Source of the DNA: an uncultured Thalassotalea sp.
Lineage (GTDB): Bacteria; Pseudomonadota; Gammaproteobacteria; Enterobacterales; Alteromonadaceae
Assembly (NCBI GenBank): GCA_947492575.1
Contig: CANLNK010000003.1
Span: 248,001 to 312,000 of the forward strand
DNA: 64,000 nt
Reading direction: 5' to 3'
Position 1 is the stretch's first letter. Each line of letters begins with the position of its first letter. Both the position numbers and the translations under genes were made by a program. Positions 62,016 to 64,000 of this stretch are shown in pieces. The notes under the pieces are model-generated. The model was not told where the DNA came from and ran no database searches. It saw only the letters and a program-made list of their open reading frames with translations.

Positions 62016-64000
62016 CTATCTCGTTTGCTTCAGATCCTTAATAAAACCTTGGCTACTCTTTTGAAATTTCCTAGCCAACTTGTCACGCTGTTTATCTACC
62101 ATTGGCTGATAACTGAGTTGTTGATATAGCTTGTAAAGGTCTTCGTATTGACTGCCCAATCCCATTTTCGCGTTATTTAAAGGTTCCACGAGCTTATGTG
62201 GTGACTGCCACTGTTCCCTTGTAAAACCTTGTAGGTTTAGTAGCTTTAACACACGCTTAAATTGCTTTTGCCAAACGGTATTTACTTTCTCTCTAGAAAG
62301 CCATTGATTGCGCAGCCATAGAAGTCCAATCATCGATAAAAACGTTAATGCAATAATTAGCGCAGCTTTCCATAAACGGCCATCACCTAATAATTGTCTC
62401 AGCAGTTCATCTTGTTTATCCATAGTGTAACTTAAAATAAAGCGATTCCATTGATAATCGATAGCTTCTATTTGCATGCGAATTTTTAACATCCAAGCCG
62501 CAGAAGAAAATGCTTGCCAGCTAAAACTACCAGCTAAATTGACACGCTGCTGACGAAGAGCATCAGACATGCTATCACTTACGCGATCAGGGCTCACCGC
62601 TGCTGTAGGGTCGATAGCAATCCAGCCTTCATCTTCTAGCCACACTTCTGTCCATGCATGAGCGTCATACTGATAAATACTGTAATAGTTACCTTGTTGG
62701 TTGTACTCTCCACCAAGATAGCCTGTAATAACACGCGCCGGGATACCAGCCGCTCTCATAAGAAAAGCAAAACTGCTGGCATAATGCTCACAAAAGCCGG
62801 AACGGGTATCGAAATAAAACTGATCTAGACTACGTCCATTCTTATTGAGCCGTGGCGGTTGTAAGGTATAAAAATAGGCCTGTTCCCTAAAGTGAATAAG
62901 CGTTTGATTTATGATGTCACGTTTATTCGCATAGGTTTGAGCAAGTTCAATACCTAACTCAGTCAACCTCGGGTTGTTATTTTCCGGAATATTAGTAAAA
63001 AAGTGCTTGAATGAACGAGGCATATTCTGACCACGGACCGCGCCAGAAAAACTAGTCACTTGATAACTTTTTGTGGCATTAATTGGTCTTTCGTTAATCA
63101 GACTATAATCGTACTGTCGACTAATTTTAAGGCTTGAGCTTGCCTCATTAGCATCTACAAAAGGCGTATCTAAACTATATAGCCATCTTTGATTACTTGG
63201 TTCAAGCATCACCTGATATTGATAGCTTTGCCCTGCAGCCCTGCTAATGTCAGCTGGTAAATTCAAATAGCTCGCGGTTCTCCCTTCAGGACTTCGTTTC
63301 CAGGACTGTCCGTCAAAGTAAGGCAAGGTCATCGCTCGCCAATACATTTGCCCCTTACTTGGCGCATTAGAGAAAAACTCTACCCTAAATGCCAATTCAT
63401 CTGACCTCGCCAAATTAGCAATATCTCCCGGAGATACCTCATCGCTTAACCCTGTTTTTGCTTTTTCAGCCAAAGGTACTTGCCAAAATGGCGATAACCT
63501 TGGAAAGAACACAAAGAGCGCAGCTGCCAGAGGTACACTATATACGAGTAATTTACCTGAACGCGTAATGGGTAACTTCCACCCGGCGCTTGCAGAAAAA
63601 TATCGGTACAAGAGCCCTAAATTCAAGACTGCTACCGCGATCACAAGCATCGTAAACCATAAGGACTGGATAAAAATAAGCGCACAGGCTTGCAGAAATA
63701 AACCAATCAAAATCAGCTGATAAAAATCTTTTCGTGATTTAATTTCCAATGACTTGATGCCGTAAGCAAAACAAATAAGGTGCACCATACTCAGCAGTAG
63801 TCCGAGCGAACGACCATTGGCAATGATGATACCCGCTCCGGTCAATGCAAATAGCATCACGACAAGCTTAGGCGTAGGTTTTAATCGAGAGATTAAAGGT
63901 AAGCGTTTTTTCCGCACTACACCTGCCCTTGCTGTTTCACGACCTAGCAAAGACAGATTACTCGCGTAGCTGCTAACTTGAGACGTATTTTCATTCGTCT
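62016..64000 (-). CDS. TgpA-type transglutaminase-like membrane protein (start beyond or near window edge)
   Basis: At least 644 residues: several N-terminal membrane segments (LVVMLFALTGAGIIIANGRS; LLLSMVHLICFAYGIKSLE; LILIGLFLQACALIFIQSLW; LLVYSVPLAAALFVFFPRLS), a large DUF3488-type region, then a transglutaminase domain with the catalytic Cys in RSGFCEHYASSFAFLMRAAG, His in YDAHAWTEVWLEDEGW and Asp in IDPTAAV, a further membrane helix near 545 and a cytosolic DUF4129-like tail. A TTG at 63950 has no clear Shine-Dalgarno. The frame stays open to position 64000, so the true start may lie outside. Neighbours of TgpA are usually DUF58 and MoxR-type genes; none is visible here. Confidence 0.88.
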   Translation of the reverse strand, partial: TNENTSQVSSYASNLSLLGRETARAGVVRKKRLPLISRLKPTPKLVVMLFALTGAGIIIANGRSLGLLLSMVHLICFAYGIKSLEIKSRKDFYQLILIGLFLQACALIFIQSLWFTMLVIAVAVLNLGLLYRYFSASAGWKLPITRSGKLLVYSVPLAAALFVFFPRLSPFWQVPLAEKAKTGLSDEVSPGDIANLARSDELAFRVEFFSNAPSKGQMYWRAMTLPYFDGQSWKRSPEGRTASYLNLPADISRAAGQSYQYQVMLEPSNQRWLYSLDTPFVDANEASSSLKISRQYDYSLINERPINATKSYQVTSFSGAVRGQNMPRSFKHFFTNIPENNNPRLTELGIELAQTYANKRDIINQTLIHFREQAYFYTLQPPRLNKNGRSLDQFYFDTRSGFCEHYASSFAFLMRAAGIPARVITGYLGGEYNQQGNYYSIYQYDAHAWTEVWLEDEGWIAIDPTAAVSPDRVSDSMSDALRQQRVNLAGSFSWQAFSSAAWMLKIRMQIEAIDYQWNRFILSYTMDKQDELLRQLLGDGRLWKAALIIALTFLSMIGLLWLRNQWLSREKVNTVWQKQFKRVLKLLNLQGFTREQWQSPHKLVEPLNNAKMGLGSQYEDLYKLYQQLSYQPMVDKQRDKLARKFQKSSQGFIKDLKQTR

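Overview
The window reads as a chromosome segment from a marine gammaproteobacterium of the Alteromonadales, most likely Colwelliaceae (Thalassotalea/Colwellia-like). This is inferred from the AT-rich composition, two large TonB-dependent receptors, a LysR-rich catabolic cluster, DUF2982 and DUF3087 proteins, and the gammaproteobacterial thrS-infC-rpmI-rplT and rlmI/acylphosphatase arrangements. No phage genes, intact insertion sequence, CRISPR array or rRNA was seen. Coding density is high, and several starts are non-ATG (GTG, TTG, and AUU for infC) with good Shine-Dalgarno support.

Layout. 1-11.5 kb: an accessory acyl-CoA catabolic island with a histidine phosphatase (cut by the window edge), an ACAD10/11-type phosphotransferase, an SDR, an acyl-CoA dehydrogenase, an acyl-CoA synthetase, a bile acid:sodium symporter-family carrier, a class II aldolase, two LysR regulators and a TonB receptor. 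The enzyme set matches the logic of 4-hydroxyacyl-CoA (levulinate-type) degradation. 11.7-16.4 kb: purC and the translation operon thrS-infC-rpmI-rplT. 16.5-22.4 kb: START-domain protein, fructosamine kinase-like protein, zinc-ribbon protein, riboflavin synthase, MATE exporter, OmpA-like protein and a tRNA-Val(GAC). 22.5-28.3 kb: a second accessory group on the minus strand (nitroreductase, epoxide hydrolase-like enzyme, DUF2855, TonB receptor). 28.7-30.7 kb: DUF1653, acylphosphatase, rlmI.

30.8-44.1 kb is a 13-kb block on the minus strand centred on an ECF sigma factor and a ChrR zinc/cupin anti-sigma factor. It has the usual singlet-oxygen/photo-oxidative regulon members (photolyase with DUF523/DUF1722, SnoaL-like, SDR, FAD oxidoreductase, DUF1365, cyclopropane fatty acid synthase). 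It also holds a LON-domain protein, a fasciclin lipoprotein with an inserted domain, and a DUF2878/chalcone isomerase-like/DUF3833 trio. Four genes or operons in the block share a candidate ECF promoter (T-G/A-A-T/A-C, 17-18 bp, CGTA).

44.3-52.7 kb: an unknown membrane protein, PilZ, HrpA helicase, CBS protein, isoaspartyl peptidase and a crotonase. 53-58.8 kb: an unusual lipoprotein that joins two DUF1566 modules to a diheme peroxidase, a small membrane protein and a two-component system. 59.2-64 kb: VOC, DUF3087, a 382-bp MITE-like element with terminal inverted repeats and internal hairpins, DUF4870, DUF2982 and a TgpA-type transglutaminase whose ORF is still open at the window edge.
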